Shown here: positions 1 to 8,527 of the stretch, in pieces
How positions within the stretch are numbered: position 1 is the first letter of the stretch
Layout: each line of letters opens with the position of its first letter
Source of the DNA: Lachnoclostridium sp. UBA5725
GTDB taxonomy: Bacteria; Bacillota; Clostridia; Lachnospirales; Lachnospiraceae
Length of the DNA: 42,347 bases
Direction of reading: 5' to 3'
NCBI GenBank assembly: GCA_002419585.1
Contig: DIGJ01000017.1
Span: 1-42,347 of the forward strand
Notes under the pieces: model-generated
Seen by the model: the letters and a program-made list of their open reading frames with translations, nothing else
What the model was told of the DNA's origin: nothing
Database searches by the model: none
Position numbers and translations under genes: made by a program

Positions 1-123
1 AAGTTACTTTTTCAGCAGCCTTATATGGAACGTAAACTTTATCGAAAATTGACTCCCACTGAGTCAATTTTCGATTGTTTAGAGGTTACGTGGAATGCTT
101 ATACGATTGATATAAAATCCTAG
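1..123 (+). CDS. possible C-terminal end of an unidentified protein (partial)
   Basis: Frame 1 is open from the window edge to a TAG at 121-123, giving 40 residues. The family is not recognised. A perfect 15-bp hairpin lies inside this frame and encodes part of the tail, which is unusual for coding sequence. The frame may therefore be chance, or a gene whose end was rewritten by a palindrome. The start lies outside the window. Low confidence. Confidence 0.3.
   Translation, partial: KLLFQQPYMERKLYRKLTPTESIFDCLEVTWNAYTIDIKS
41..75. repeat. perfect 15-bp inverted repeat, 5-nt loop
   Basis: ATCGAAAATTGACTC (41-55) is followed by the loop CCACT and the exact reverse complement (61-75). No T-run follows on the plus strand, so it is not a classic intrinsic terminator in that direction. 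It lies within the possible partial frame 1-123. It could be a REP-like element or an RNA-stabilising hairpin. Confidence 0.75.
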
Positions 124-174
124 CATGCAAGCCGTGTAAATTGTAGTAAGACTAAAATTGCGCAGCCTTTCTTG

Positions 175-207
175 GCGTCCGTCCCCAACAAAAATTCGCG
201 TCCGTCC
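175..207. repeat. two direct copies of GCGTCCGTCC, 23-bp period
   Basis: GCGTCCGTCC occurs at 175-184 and again at 198-207, in otherwise AT-rich non-coding DNA. Between positions 124 and 330 nothing else is apparent except the promoter of the downstream gene. The function is unknown; a protein-binding site or a piece of a dispersed repeat are both possible. Confidence 0.6.
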
Positions 208-270
208 TTCATTAACCCAGAATTTAATATGACATTTTTATTAAGCTTTTTTACATTTCCATAAAACCCA

Positions 271-298
271 TTCTCATTTTTAAAAAACCATGTATAAT
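271..298 (+). promoter_or_regulatory. probable sigma-A promoter of the DUF3298-type gene
   Basis: TATAAT at 293-298 is a perfect -10 hexamer. TTCTCA at 271-276 is a 4/6 match to the -35 consensus with a 16-nt spacer. The coding start is 331, so the leader would be about 25 nt. A GAGG-type Shine-Dalgarno lies just before the ATG. Confidence 0.45.
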
Positions 299-330
299 CA
301 ATTCATATAACATAGAAATGAGGAAAACTT

Positions 331-1143
331 ATGAAAAAGAAAAAAATGTTTTTACGTGCAAGTCTTATCACTATCGCATGTGCAGCACTTACACTAATTG
401 GCAGTTGTTCCAATATTACGATTGCTTTTGCAACTGAAACTACAAACGCAACGCAAGATATAGAAGCAACTACATCCGTAACAGATCACGTGACCATTAA
501 AGATAACACAAGTAAGAAGATTATCAAAAATAAAAAGGGAAAGAAAATTGGCGTCTATAAATTCCATAAACCGGTTCTTGAAGGTAATACTGCTGCCATC
601 CTAACAATTAATAACTTTTATAAAGAGCAGCGTATTGCTCAAATCAAATTATTCAAGGCGGATGCAATACAAACAATCAGTGAATTTCAGGAAGAGAATA
701 ATATCGTTGTCACAGATGAATTGACCTATGAAGTTACCTATAATAAAAATGGATACTTATGTATTCTTCAATCCGGTTATATTTATACGGGAGGCGCTCA
801 TGGAATGCCTTACCGCATTGCTCATACCTTTGATTTAAATACAGGAAAAGAAGTATTATTAAAAGATGTCTTTCAATTAACGGAGAAAGAAATGACGCTA
901 ACGATTGCACGTGCATTCAATAAAATGTTTAAATCAGATACCGAAAGTACATATTGGGATGATGCACTCAAAACGGTAAAAAAGACAGCTAATTTTTCAT
1001 CTCCATTTTATCTTACCGATAAGGGTGTATGTTTTTACTATTCCCCTTATGATTTAGCTTGTTATGCAAGAGGTTTTGTTGAAGCAACACTTCATTATTC
1101 AAGCAATAAAGATATCATAAAACTACCTGCGCTAGCAGAATAA
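331..1143 (+). CDS. secreted DUF4163/DUF3298 (RsiV/PdaC-like) domain protein
   Basis: A 270-residue protein with a lysine-rich N-terminus, a hydrophobic core and an AFA-TET signal peptidase I-like site. A cysteine at the end of the hydrophobic stretch (IGSC) is a poor lipobox. The region after about residue 70 looks like DUF4163 followed by DUF3298: a central YIYTGGAHG segment, then the FDLNTGKEVLLKDVF pattern and the late FYLTDKGVCFYYSPYDLACYARG pattern. Families with this pair include anti-sigma factor RsiV and the non-catalytic part of PdaC. No membrane anchor or catalytic deacetylase domain is present, so it is an exported protein, perhaps lysozyme- or wall-binding (inference). It stands alone, converging on the ABC transporter, with inverted-repeat element copy 1 between them. 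Confidence 0.75.
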   Translation: MKKKKMFLRASLITIACAALTLIGSCSNITIAFATETTNATQDIEATTSVTDHVTIKDNTSKKIIKNKKGKKIGVYKFHKPVLEGNTAAILTINNFYKEQRIAQIKLFKADAIQTISEFQEENNIVVTDELTYEVTYNKNGYLCILQSGYIYTGGAHGMPYRIAHTFDLNTGKEVLLKDVFQLTEKEMTLTIARAFNKMFKSDTESTYWDDALKTVKKTANFSSPFYLTDKGVCFYYSPYDLACYARGFVEATLHYSSNKDIIKLPALAE

Positions 1144-1230
1144 AAAAATCAGAATATCCTTTTCTAATTCTCAAAACAAGGGTAAATATAGATACAAAAA
1201 CAGGGGATGTCACGAAATCGTAAAATTAAA

Positions 1231-1347
1231 TCCCAATTTACATCCTGGCGCACAAATAGCCGGTGTTCTAACCGAATTATACGATTATAATCGTATTGAG
1301 GTTAGAGCACCGGCTATTTGTGTGCCAGGATGTAAATTGAACATAGA
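1231..1347 (+). repeat. 40-bp-arm inverted-repeat element, copy 1
   Basis: The left arm 1234-1273 and right arm 1300-1339 are reverse complements over 40 positions except for two, both of which would be G-U pairs in plus-strand RNA. The 26-nt loop holds the perfect 18-bp palindrome ATACGATTATAATCGTAT (1279-1296) and ends GTATTGA. A related copy, inverted, lies at 34086-34187 and shares the arm framework and short flanks (ATCCCAATTT on one side, GAACAYAGMCT on the other). Both copies lie between convergent genes, so a bidirectional transcript-end role is plausible. It lacks a strong U-tract, so it is not a textbook terminator. Confidence 0.9.
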
Positions 1348-1375
1348 CTTTATTTTTGCAACATCCCCTAAAATA

Positions 1376-3109
1376 CTATCGATTGACATTATAAAGGCTT
1401 TTATAAACGCCCTCTCTTTGCATCAATTCTTCATGTGTTCCACGTTCTTCGATACCATCTTCGGTCAGCACGATGATATTCTTTGCATTACGAATCGTAG
1501 TAAGTCGGTGTGCAATAACAAATGTCGTGCGGTTCTTTGCTAATTTTTCCAAGGACTCTTGTACTACTTTTTCACTTTCATTATCAAGTGCACTGGTTGC
1601 TTCATCAAAGATAAGGATAGGAGGATTCTTTAAAAATACTCTTGCGATACTCAGTCTTTGCTTTTGCCCACCAGAAAGCTTTATGCCTCGTTGGCCAATG
1701 TAAGTATCATATCCTTCTGGAAGTTCCATAATGAAGTCATGTGCATTTGCTGCTTTCGCTGCCTCTATGATTTCTTCTTTTGTCGCATCCATTTGTCCAT
1801 AACGAATATTGTCCATGATGGTACCCGCAAACAGATAAACATCTTGCTGTACGACTCCTATATTTTTACGAAGAGATTTCAGTTTAATATCGCTAATGTT
1901 GATACCATCAATGAGAATTTTACCTTCAGAGGCTTCGTAAAATCTAGGAATCAGGCTACACATTGTAGTCTTACCAACTCCGGATGATCCAACAAGCGCT
2001 ACATAGTCGCCCGCATCTACCTTTAAGTTAATGTCATGAAATACTTCCTGATTGGATTCATTGTATTTAAATGCTACGTGATCAAAGGTAATCTCACCTT
2101 TTACATTCTTTAAGTCCTTTGCTCCTTTTGCATCAATTATGTCTGGCTCAATCTCCATGATATCCATAAAACGATCAAAACCAGTAATTCCGTTTTGGAA
2201 TTGTTCCGTAAAGTTAATTAGTTTTTGAATTGGCTCTATAAGGGTATTAATATATAGTAAAAATGTAATTAAATCGCCTAGATTAATCACCTTTTTTGCA
2301 ATTAGCATCCCACCACCAATGACAACTGCTATGCTAATGAGGGATATGAAAAGATTCAGTCCGGAATGAAAATTTGCCATATTAATGTAACTGTTTCGTT
2401 TGCTGTTTAAGAATCTTTGATTTCCTTCCTCAAACTTTTCCATTTCCAGTTCTTCATTTGCAAAGGATTTTACGACACGGATACCAGACAGATTATCCTC
2501 TATTCTTGCGTTGATATCTGCTATCTTTTCTCGATTTTTTCGAAATGCAGACCTCATACGTGTTCTCATAAACATGGCAAAGAAAATCATAATTGGAATA
2601 AATGCAAAAACAACGATTGTCAATACGACATTTACGTTGACTAATATCACAAAAGCACCGATAATTTTGATGATAGATAAAATTAAATCCTCTGGACCAT
2701 GATGACAAAGTTCCGTAATATCAAACAAATCATTGGTAATTCGGGACATCAGTTGGCCAGTCTTTTGATTATCATAAAAATTGAAGGATAACTTCTGATA
2801 ATGGTCAAAGATTTCGTTACGCATATCATACTCCATCTTTGCTCCCATCATATGACCCTGGTAGGCAATAAAATAATTGCACAAGAACTGGAACACTGCT
2901 AATAATAGCATTCCTGCGCCGATTATCATAATCCGATTCATCACCTGCTTGATTTCATAATTTACTAATAAATCATTGGTTATGTATCGTACAATCAATG
3001 GTGTGATTAAGGATATCAAGCCTGCAATCAGCGCACAAATCATATCTGCTGCAAACAATCCTTTGTATGGTTTATAAAAAGATAAAAATTTTCTGGTTCT
3101 CTTATTCAT
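1376..3109 (-). CDS. ABC exporter, fused membrane and ATPase domains (MsbA/LmrA type)
   Basis: A 577-residue half-transporter. The N-terminal part (about 1-310) has six hydrophobic segments typical of type-1 exporters. The C-terminal ATPase has Walker A GSSGVGKTT, the signature LSGGQKQRLSIAR, Walker B ILIFDEATSALD and H-loop IAHRLTTI. It should act as a homodimer, or pair with a second half-transporter, to export a lipid, drug or peptide; the substrate cannot be read from sequence. The start is supported by AGGGGG shortly before the ATG. The YaiI-like gene ends 69 nt upstream on the same strand, so co-transcription is possible. The 3' end faces inverted-repeat element copy 1. Confidence 0.93.
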   Translation of the reverse strand: MNKRTRKFLSFYKPYKGLFAADMICALIAGLISLITPLIVRYITNDLLVNYEIKQVMNRIMIIGAGMLLLAVFQFLCNYFIAYQGHMMGAKMEYDMRNEIFDHYQKLSFNFYDNQKTGQLMSRITNDLFDITELCHHGPEDLILSIIKIIGAFVILVNVNVVLTIVVFAFIPIMIFFAMFMRTRMRSAFRKNREKIADINARIEDNLSGIRVVKSFANEELEMEKFEEGNQRFLNSKRNSYINMANFHSGLNLFISLISIAVVIGGGMLIAKKVINLGDLITFLLYINTLIEPIQKLINFTEQFQNGITGFDRFMDIMEIEPDIIDAKGAKDLKNVKGEITFDHVAFKYNESNQEVFHDINLKVDAGDYVALVGSSGVGKTTMCSLIPRFYEASEGKILIDGINISDIKLKSLRKNIGVVQQDVYLFAGTIMDNIRYGQMDATKEEIIEAAKAANAHDFIMELPEGYDTYIGQRGIKLSGGQKQRLSIARVFLKNPPILIFDEATSALDNESEKVVQESLEKLAKNRTTFVIAHRLTTIRNAKNIIVLTEDGIEERGTHEELMQREGVYKSLYNVNR

Positions 3110-3178
3110 GTCATCCCCCTTTTCTCAGACTGCATGATTTTTCTGTTGTTTTCTGCTCAAAATAAATACATTACTTTT

Positions 3179-3625
3179 TTAACGTAATGCCTGTAGGACA
3201 AGACGTTCGAACGATTTTTCAAATTGTTCATTGTCTTTATTTGAACGCTTTTTGGGACCTTTTATATAGTTTTTCTTGGAAGCTCTTCTGGCTTCTTTTG
3301 CAAGGTGTCGTTCCATTAGCATCTGATCAATATTTTCATTTGTGTACCATTTTCCACTTTGGTGAATGGCATATGCCTTTTTTCCTAAGGCCATGGCTGC
3401 AACACCATAATCCTGTGTTACTACAACATCACCTTTTTGACAACGGTTAATCAGAGCAAAATCGACTGCATCCATTCCCATCCCAATCACAACCACTTCA
3501 CTGTATTGGGACGTAAGTACATGATTGGTATCACATAAAAGACAAACTGGGACTTTTAATTTGCGAGCAACTTCCTCCACCTCATACACAACTGGGCAAG
3601 CATCCGCATCCACAAAAATCTTCAT
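3179..3625 (-). CDS. YaiI/YqxD family (DUF188) protein
   Basis: 148 residues from the ATG at 3625. A TTG two codons earlier is also in frame but lies 1 nt from the Shine-Dalgarno, whereas GGAGGG is 7 nt from the ATG, which decides the start. The N-terminus MKIFVDADACPV and the internal GDVVVTQDYGVAAMAL block are diagnostic for the family, which carries conserved acidic residues resembling PIN/NYN-type nucleases; activity is not established. The C-terminal tail is lysine- and arginine-rich. It lies between the terminator after pfkA and the ABC exporter. The family call is firm; the role is unknown. Confidence 0.9.
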   Translation of the reverse strand: MKIFVDADACPVVYEVEEVARKLKVPVCLLCDTNHVLTSQYSEVVVIGMGMDAVDFALINRCQKGDVVVTQDYGVAAMALGKKAYAIHQSGKWYTNENIDQMLMERHLAKEARRASKKNYIKGPKKRSNKDNEQFEKSFERLVLQALR

Positions 3626-3680
3626 ACACAATCCCTCCCTAAGCCAATTAATTACCAGTAGATTTATCTGATATTATATG

Positions 3681-3710
3681 AAAAGACGACCGCACACATG
3701 CCGATCGTCC
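3681..3710 (-). terminator. intrinsic terminator after the dnaE-pfkA operon
   Basis: On the minus strand a GACGA.../...TCGTC stem with additional C/G pairs and a short GTG-type loop is followed by TTTTC. It sits about 20-50 nt past the pfkA stop codon and closes the long minus-strand core operon. Confidence 0.7.
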
Positions 3711-3729
3711 TATCAAATACACTATAATT

Positions 3730-4704
3730 TTATCTGGAAAGTCTTCTAGACATTTGAAACATGTATTCGTCCAAATCTTTTGTCATGCTAAGCGCTTCCT
3801 GGATATCATAATCCACAAACTCACCATTTTTATAACCAACAACACGATTGGATTTTCCTGCTACTAATAAGTCAACTGCTTTTGTTCCCATGACAGAAGC
3901 ATAAACTCTGTCTTTGCAAGTTGGGCTTCCACCTCTTTGGATATGTCCAATAATGGTTGCTCTTGTTTCTACGCCAGTTGCTTTTTCAATACGTTCAGCT
4001 AGACCGTAAGAATCACCAATTCCTTCTGCGTTTACAATAATATGATGTTTCTTACCGACTTTCTTTTTCTCTAATACACTATCGATAAGCCATTGTTCAT
4101 TCCCATCGTAACGTTCTACGGTAAGGATTTCTTCTGCACCGTTTGCAATACCACACCAAAGTGCAATATAACCTGCATTTCTACCCATTACTTCGATGAT
4201 ACTGCATCGTTCATGTGAGGTAGAAGTATCACGTACTTTATCGATGGCTTCCATTGCAGTATTTACTGCGGTATCAAATCCAATCGTATAATCTGTGCAC
4301 GCAATATCTAAGTCAATCGTTCCAGGAAGCCCAATGGTATTAATTCCATTATTTGCTAATTTGCTAGCTCCTTGAAAAGATCCATCGCCACCAATTACAA
4401 CAACACCGTCAATTCCGTGTTTACGGCAAATATCAGCTCCTAATTTCTGATACTCTGGTTCACGAAAACGCTTGCATCTTGCTGTATAGAGGATAGTTCC
4501 TCCCCTTTGAATAATATCTGAAACACTCTTTGCATCCATATCAATGATGTCTTCTTCCAAGAGTCCTGCATAGCCTCTGCGGATACCTTTTACATTAATG
4601 CCTTGTGCAAGGGCAGAACGGACTACGGCACGTATGGTTGCGTTCATACCAGGAGCATCACCACCACTTGTTAATATACCGATTGTTTTAATTGATTTTG
4701 ACAT
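3730..4704 (-). CDS. pfkA: ATP-dependent 6-phosphofructokinase
   Basis: 324 residues from the ATG at 4704, the usual PfkA length. It phosphorylates fructose 6-phosphate to fructose 1,6-bisphosphate, the committed step of glycolysis, in the cytoplasm. Visible motifs are GILTSGGDAPGMN (nucleotide site), VVIGGDGSFQGA (the glycine in GGDGS indicates ATP rather than pyrophosphate use), PGTIDLDIACTDYTIGFDTA (catalytic aspartate region) and IIGHIQRGGSP. The frame stays open to 4767 but GGAGGG lies 7 nt before the 4704 ATG, so the extra 21 residues are rejected. dnaE ends about 60 nt upstream on the same strand. In the usual TIDND motif the second Asn is Leu here, a variant I believe also occurs in other clostridia. 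Confidence 0.97.
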   Translation of the reverse strand: MSKSIKTIGILTSGGDAPGMNATIRAVVRSALAQGINVKGIRRGYAGLLEEDIIDMDAKSVSDIIQRGGTILYTARCKRFREPEYQKLGADICRKHGIDGVVVIGGDGSFQGASKLANNGINTIGLPGTIDLDIACTDYTIGFDTAVNTAMEAIDKVRDTSTSHERCSIIEVMGRNAGYIALWCGIANGAEEILTVERYDGNEQWLIDSVLEKKKVGKKHHIIVNAEGIGDSYGLAERIEKATGVETRATIIGHIQRGGSPTCKDRVYASVMGTKAVDLLVAGKSNRVVGYKNGEFVDYDIQEALSMTKDLDEYMFQMSRRLSR

Positions 4705-4763
4705 AATCAACCCTCCAAAATTTTCCCAATCTAACGATTTTCCTTCTAATAATAACCCTAAAC

Positions 4764-7700
4764 TCACATTTTTTCAATACTCTTTTGTTGAATGCGCAGG
4801 TTCTGTGTCGAAACGATTTCGCTAAGTTTCGTCAAAATTTCATTATTTGCCTTAATATTTTTACTTTTGGGAAGTCGTTTTATTTGTTTTTCACATTCCA
4901 GATAAATGCATATGCTATCATCACCGTCAAAATCGCTTATTAAATCATATAATTTTTGTTCCTTTTCAACAAAACTGTTTTTATCCGCAAATTTTATCCA
5001 AAGTTCTTTTGGAACTTTGTCAAACGGGATTATTGTCTGGCAAATTAACTTCGCTGGTTTGTCTTCCTCTACCGTCACTCTGCCCCGAATAAAGATCTTA
5101 TTATCGACTTCTAAGTACGCTTTATTTTTCTCATAGTCTCTTGGGAATACGATAACTTCCGTGGTACCAAGCAAATCTTCCAAGGTAACAAATGCCATCA
5201 TTGCGTTATTTCGTGTCGTTTTAACGGTTTTGCTTGTAATCATTCCACCCACTACCGCAACCTCACCATCCACTGCTTTTACTTCATTTGTTTCATCGTC
5301 TAGGATAAAGTCTGCCGTTGTATGGGTAATATTCTTTTTCCACATTTCCTCATATTCTTCAATTGGATGACCACTTACATAAATTCCAAGCACTTCTTTT
5401 TCCATACTAAGAAGCTGCTCCTTATCATATTCACCGATATCCGGATATTTTATTTCATATTCCATTTTCTGTTCTTCGGTCGCAAAGTCAAACATTGACA
5501 TTTGACCAGAAATTGCATTTTTCTTTTCCAAAGAGACACCTTCCAGCACTTGGACATACACTGCCATTTTCTGCTTCCTGGTTCCACTAAGACTGTCAAA
5601 TGCACCTGCTTTGATAAAGTTTTCGATGGTTCTTTTATTTACTTCCTTGCCAGAAAGTCGGGAAGCGAAATCTTTGAGAGAAGTATAGTTTCCAGATGTA
5701 TTACGCTCGGATACAATTGCATCAATGACGGGTTTACCCAGTCCTTTGATTGCAGATAATCCATATCGTATATTATTTCCAGATACTGAAAAATTACCCT
5801 CTCCTTCGTTAATATCTGGTGGAAGGATTTGAATTCCCATCTGTCTTAAGTGAAGGATATATTCGGCTACCTTGGTCATATTTCCAAGAACCGACGTCAA
5901 AAGTGCCGCCATAAATTCAACTGGATAATAGCATTTTAAAAATGCCGTTTGATACGATACCACAGCATATGCAGCCGCATGTGATTTGTTAAATGCATAT
6001 TTTGCAAAATCAATCATATCATCAAATATTTTATTTGCTACTTTTTCAGAAATTCCGTTTGCGATACAGCCTGTTACCCCTTCTTCTTCGTTTCCGTAAA
6101 CAAAGTTCTGGCGTTCTTTCTCCATTACGGATGTTTTTTTCTTAGACATGGCACGACGTACCAAGTCACTTCGTCCATAACTATATCCTGCCAGATCTCG
6201 AACGATTTGCATAACCTGTTCCTGATATACAATACATCCATAGGTTGGCGATAGAATCGGTTCTAACTCCGGACAATCATACGTAATACTGTCACGGTTG
6301 TTTTTTCCTTTGATATACTTCGGAATAAATTCCATTGGTCCTGGGCGATACAAAGAAATTCCAGCAATGACATCCTCAATCGACTCTGCCTTTAATTCCT
6401 TCATAAAGCTCTTCATTCCAGCACTTTCTAGCTGAAAGATTCCTTCCGTCTTACCGGAAGCGATCAAATCATATACCTTTTTATCATTGATATCAATTGC
6501 ATCAATATCTAATTCAATTCCTTTTTTGTGAATCAAATCAACAGCATCTTTAATTACAGTGAGTGTACGAAGGCCTAAAAAGTCCATCTTTAACAGGCCC
6601 AGTTCCTCTAATGTCGTCATCGTAAACTGCGTGGTAATTGCATCTTCCGATGCTCTTGATAGTGGTACATACTCATCCACCGGTGCATTACTGATGACAA
6701 CACCTGCTGCATGCATGGAACTATGTCTTGGAAGCCCTTCCAGGCGTAGTGACATCTCGATTAGGTATTTTGCCTGTTCATCATTTTCATACAAATCACG
6801 TAACTCTTTGTTCATAGCTAGTGCTTTTTCGATCGTAATTCCTAGATCCGTTGGAATCATTTTTGCAATACTATCCACATACGCATAAGGATAGTCAAGT
6901 GCTCGTCCAACATCACGAATAACACCTTTGGCTGCCATTGTCCCAAAGGTTACGATTTGAACGACACGGTCTTTTCCATATTTTTGAACAACATAATCAA
7001 TGACTTCCTGCCTTCTTACATAGCAAAAGTCAATATCAATATCCGGCATGGTCAGTCGTTCCGGATTCAAGAAACGTTCAAACAATAAATTGTACTTAAT
7101 AGGATCAATATTGGTTATTCCTAAGCTATAAGCAACAATACTACCGGCCGCCGATCCACGTCCCGGTCCAACTGGAATATCATTGTCTTTTGCATACTTA
7201 ATAAAATCCCCTACGATTAAAAAGTAATCTACAAATCCCATATTCTGTATGGTATCTAATTCATATGTCAGTCGTTCCTCTAATTCCTGCCAGCGATTCG
7301 GATAGCGTTTTTTCAGTCCTTCTTTACATAGCTTCTGCAAGTATTCGTACGCCAAATAGCCATCTGGCACATCAAATTTAGGAAGTTTATATTCTCCAAA
7401 CTCGATTTCCACATGGCATCTTTGTGATATTTTGTACGTATTTTCGATAGCTTGTGATGCATAAGGAAATAAATCAGCCATCTGGCTGGCTGATTTTAGA
7501 TAAAACTGTTCTCCTTCATAACGCATACGGCCTTCGTCCGTTACCTTTTTTTGTGTCTGAATACACAAAAGAATATCATGCGCTTTCGCATCCTCTTGCT
7601 TTATATAATGGATATCATTGGTCGCAACCAATGGAATATTCGTTTCATTACTTAAACGAAGAAGCCCTTGGTTTACCGTCTTTTGCTCGGGTATTCCATG

Positions 7701-8231
7701 GTCTTGCAATTCCAAAAAGAAGTTATCCTCACCAAATATAGCTTGAAGTTTCAACGCTTCTTTCTTTGCTTCTTCATAAAAATTCATTCTAAGGTTTGAC
7801 GCAATAATTCCTGCTAAACAGGCACTTAATGCAATGATTCCTTCATGATAGGTTTCTAATACTTCATAATCAACACGCGGTTTGTAATAGAATCCTTCGG
7901 TAAAACCTTTGGATACGATTTTCATCAAATTCGCATATCCGACATTATTTTCTGCTAACAATACCAAATGGTGATACCGCTCGTCTGATTTTCCGGTTTC
8001 ACGATCCCATCTGGAATTTGGTGCAACATAAACTTCACACCCAAGGATTGGGTTTATACCCACTTCCCTGGCTGCCCTATAAAAATCAACCACTCCGTAC
8101 ATGACACCATGATCGGTGATTGCTAAACTATCCATTTCTAATTCTTTTGCTCTTGCTACTAATTCCTTTACTTTGCAAGAACCATCCAAAAGACTATATT
8201 CTGTATGCACATGCAAATGGGTAAAATTCAT
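4764..8231 (-). CDS. dnaE: DNA polymerase III alpha subunit (DnaE)
   Basis: 1155 residues from the internal ATG at 8231; a start four codons earlier (8243) is also possible, but GGGAG with a 5-nt gap and the family's usual N-terminus (MNFTHLHVHTEYSLLDGS) favour the later one. It is the replicative C-family polymerase subunit. Domain order: PHP domain (first about 280 residues, HLHVHTEYS and ITDHGVMYG), palm with GPGRGSAAGS and catalytic PDIDIDF near residue 400, fingers (RPGPMEFIPKYIKGK), helix-hairpin-helix region, then an OB-fold near the C-terminus (VAVVGGMITSKTVKT). It is translated between the Crh-like gene and pfkA, with pfkA's Shine-Dalgarno just past its stop. Confidence 0.97.
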   Translation of the reverse strand: MNFTHLHVHTEYSLLDGSCKVKELVARAKELEMDSLAITDHGVMYGVVDFYRAAREVGINPILGCEVYVAPNSRWDRETGKSDERYHHLVLLAENNVGYANLMKIVSKGFTEGFYYKPRVDYEVLETYHEGIIALSACLAGIIASNLRMNFYEEAKKEALKLQAIFGEDNFFLELQDHGIPEQKTVNQGLLRLSNETNIPLVATNDIHYIKQEDAKAHDILLCIQTQKKVTDEGRMRYEGEQFYLKSASQMADLFPYASQAIENTYKISQRCHVEIEFGEYKLPKFDVPDGYLAYEYLQKLCKEGLKKRYPNRWQELEERLTYELDTIQNMGFVDYFLIVGDFIKYAKDNDIPVGPGRGSAAGSIVAYSLGITNIDPIKYNLLFERFLNPERLTMPDIDIDFCYVRRQEVIDYVVQKYGKDRVVQIVTFGTMAAKGVIRDVGRALDYPYAYVDSIAKMIPTDLGITIEKALAMNKELRDLYENDEQAKYLIEMSLRLEGLPRHSSMHAAGVVISNAPVDEYVPLSRASEDAITTQFTMTTLEELGLLKMDFLGLRTLTVIKDAVDLIHKKGIELDIDAIDINDKKVYDLIASGKTEGIFQLESAGMKSFMKELKAESIEDVIAGISLYRPGPMEFIPKYIKGKNNRDSITYDCPELEPILSPTYGCIVYQEQVMQIVRDLAGYSYGRSDLVRRAMSKKKTSVMEKERQNFVYGNEEEGVTGCIANGISEKVANKIFDDMIDFAKYAFNKSHAAAYAVVSYQTAFLKCYYPVEFMAALLTSVLGNMTKVAEYILHLRQMGIQILPPDINEGEGNFSVSGNNIRYGLSAIKGLGKPVIDAIVSERNTSGNYTSLKDFASRLSGKEVNKRTIENFIKAGAFDSLSGTRKQKMAVYVQVLEGVSLEKKNAISGQMSMFDFATEEQKMEYEIKYPDIGEYDKEQLLSMEKEVLGIYVSGHPIEEYEEMWKKNITHTTADFILDDETNEVKAVDGEVAVVGGMITSKTVKTTRNNAMMAFVTLEDLLGTTEVIVFPRDYEKNKAYLEVDNKIFIRGRVTVEEDKPAKLICQTIIPFDKVPKELWIKFADKNSFVEKEQKLYDLISDFDGDDSICIYLECEKQIKRLPKSKNIKANNEILTKLSEIVSTQNLRIQQKSIEKM

Positions 8232-8268
8232 ATTATCTCCCATCTTTCTGCCTTCGTATTCTTATAAA

Positions 8269-8526
8269 CTATTCTTTACTGGATAAATAAGTTTCAATAT
8301 TTTCAATCGCTGCTGCTTCATCCTCGCCATTTGCAGAAACGGTTACTTCTTCGCCTGCTGCTAATCCTAAGCTCATCATACCCATAATACTTTTTGCATT
8401 TACCTTTTTGTCTTCACACTCAATATAAATGCTACTTTCATACTGGCTTGCAACCTGTACTAGTAGTGCTACTGGTCTTGCTTCTAGACCGGTTGGTATT
8501 TTAATCGTCATTTTTTTCGTCAACAT
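8269..8526 (-). CDS. Crh-like HPr paralogue with Glu at the His15 position
   Basis: 85 residues from the ATG at 8526, preceded by AGGAG with a 7-nt gap; the upstream extension to 8562 overlaps whiA and is rejected. The HPr fold is clear, but the PTS phosphorylation site reads TGLEARPVA, with Glu exactly at residue 15 where HPr has His and Bacillus Crh has Gln. The regulatory site NAKSIMGMMSL places Ser exactly at residue 46. It therefore cannot accept phosphate from Enzyme I on histidine, but could be phosphorylated by HPr kinase, whose gene hprK lies about 4 kb upstream on the same strand. The place after whiA matches Bacillus crh. A role as a CcpA corepressor or metabolic signal is inferred. 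Confidence 0.9.
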   Translation of the reverse strand: MLTKKMTIKIPTGLEARPVALLVQVASQYESSIYIECEDKKVNAKSIMGMMSLGLAAGEEVTVSANGEDEAAAIENIETYLSSKE

Positions 8527-8527
8527 A

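Noticed and set aside
1322..1543. 73-codon plus-strand frame
   Set aside because: It is antisense to the ABC exporter 3' end and starts inside the inverted-repeat element; no coding character.
4705..4767. 21-residue N-terminal extension of pfkA
   Set aside because: GGAGGG sits before the internal ATG and the extension overlaps the end of dnaE; PfkA normally starts near the GGDAPGMN motif.
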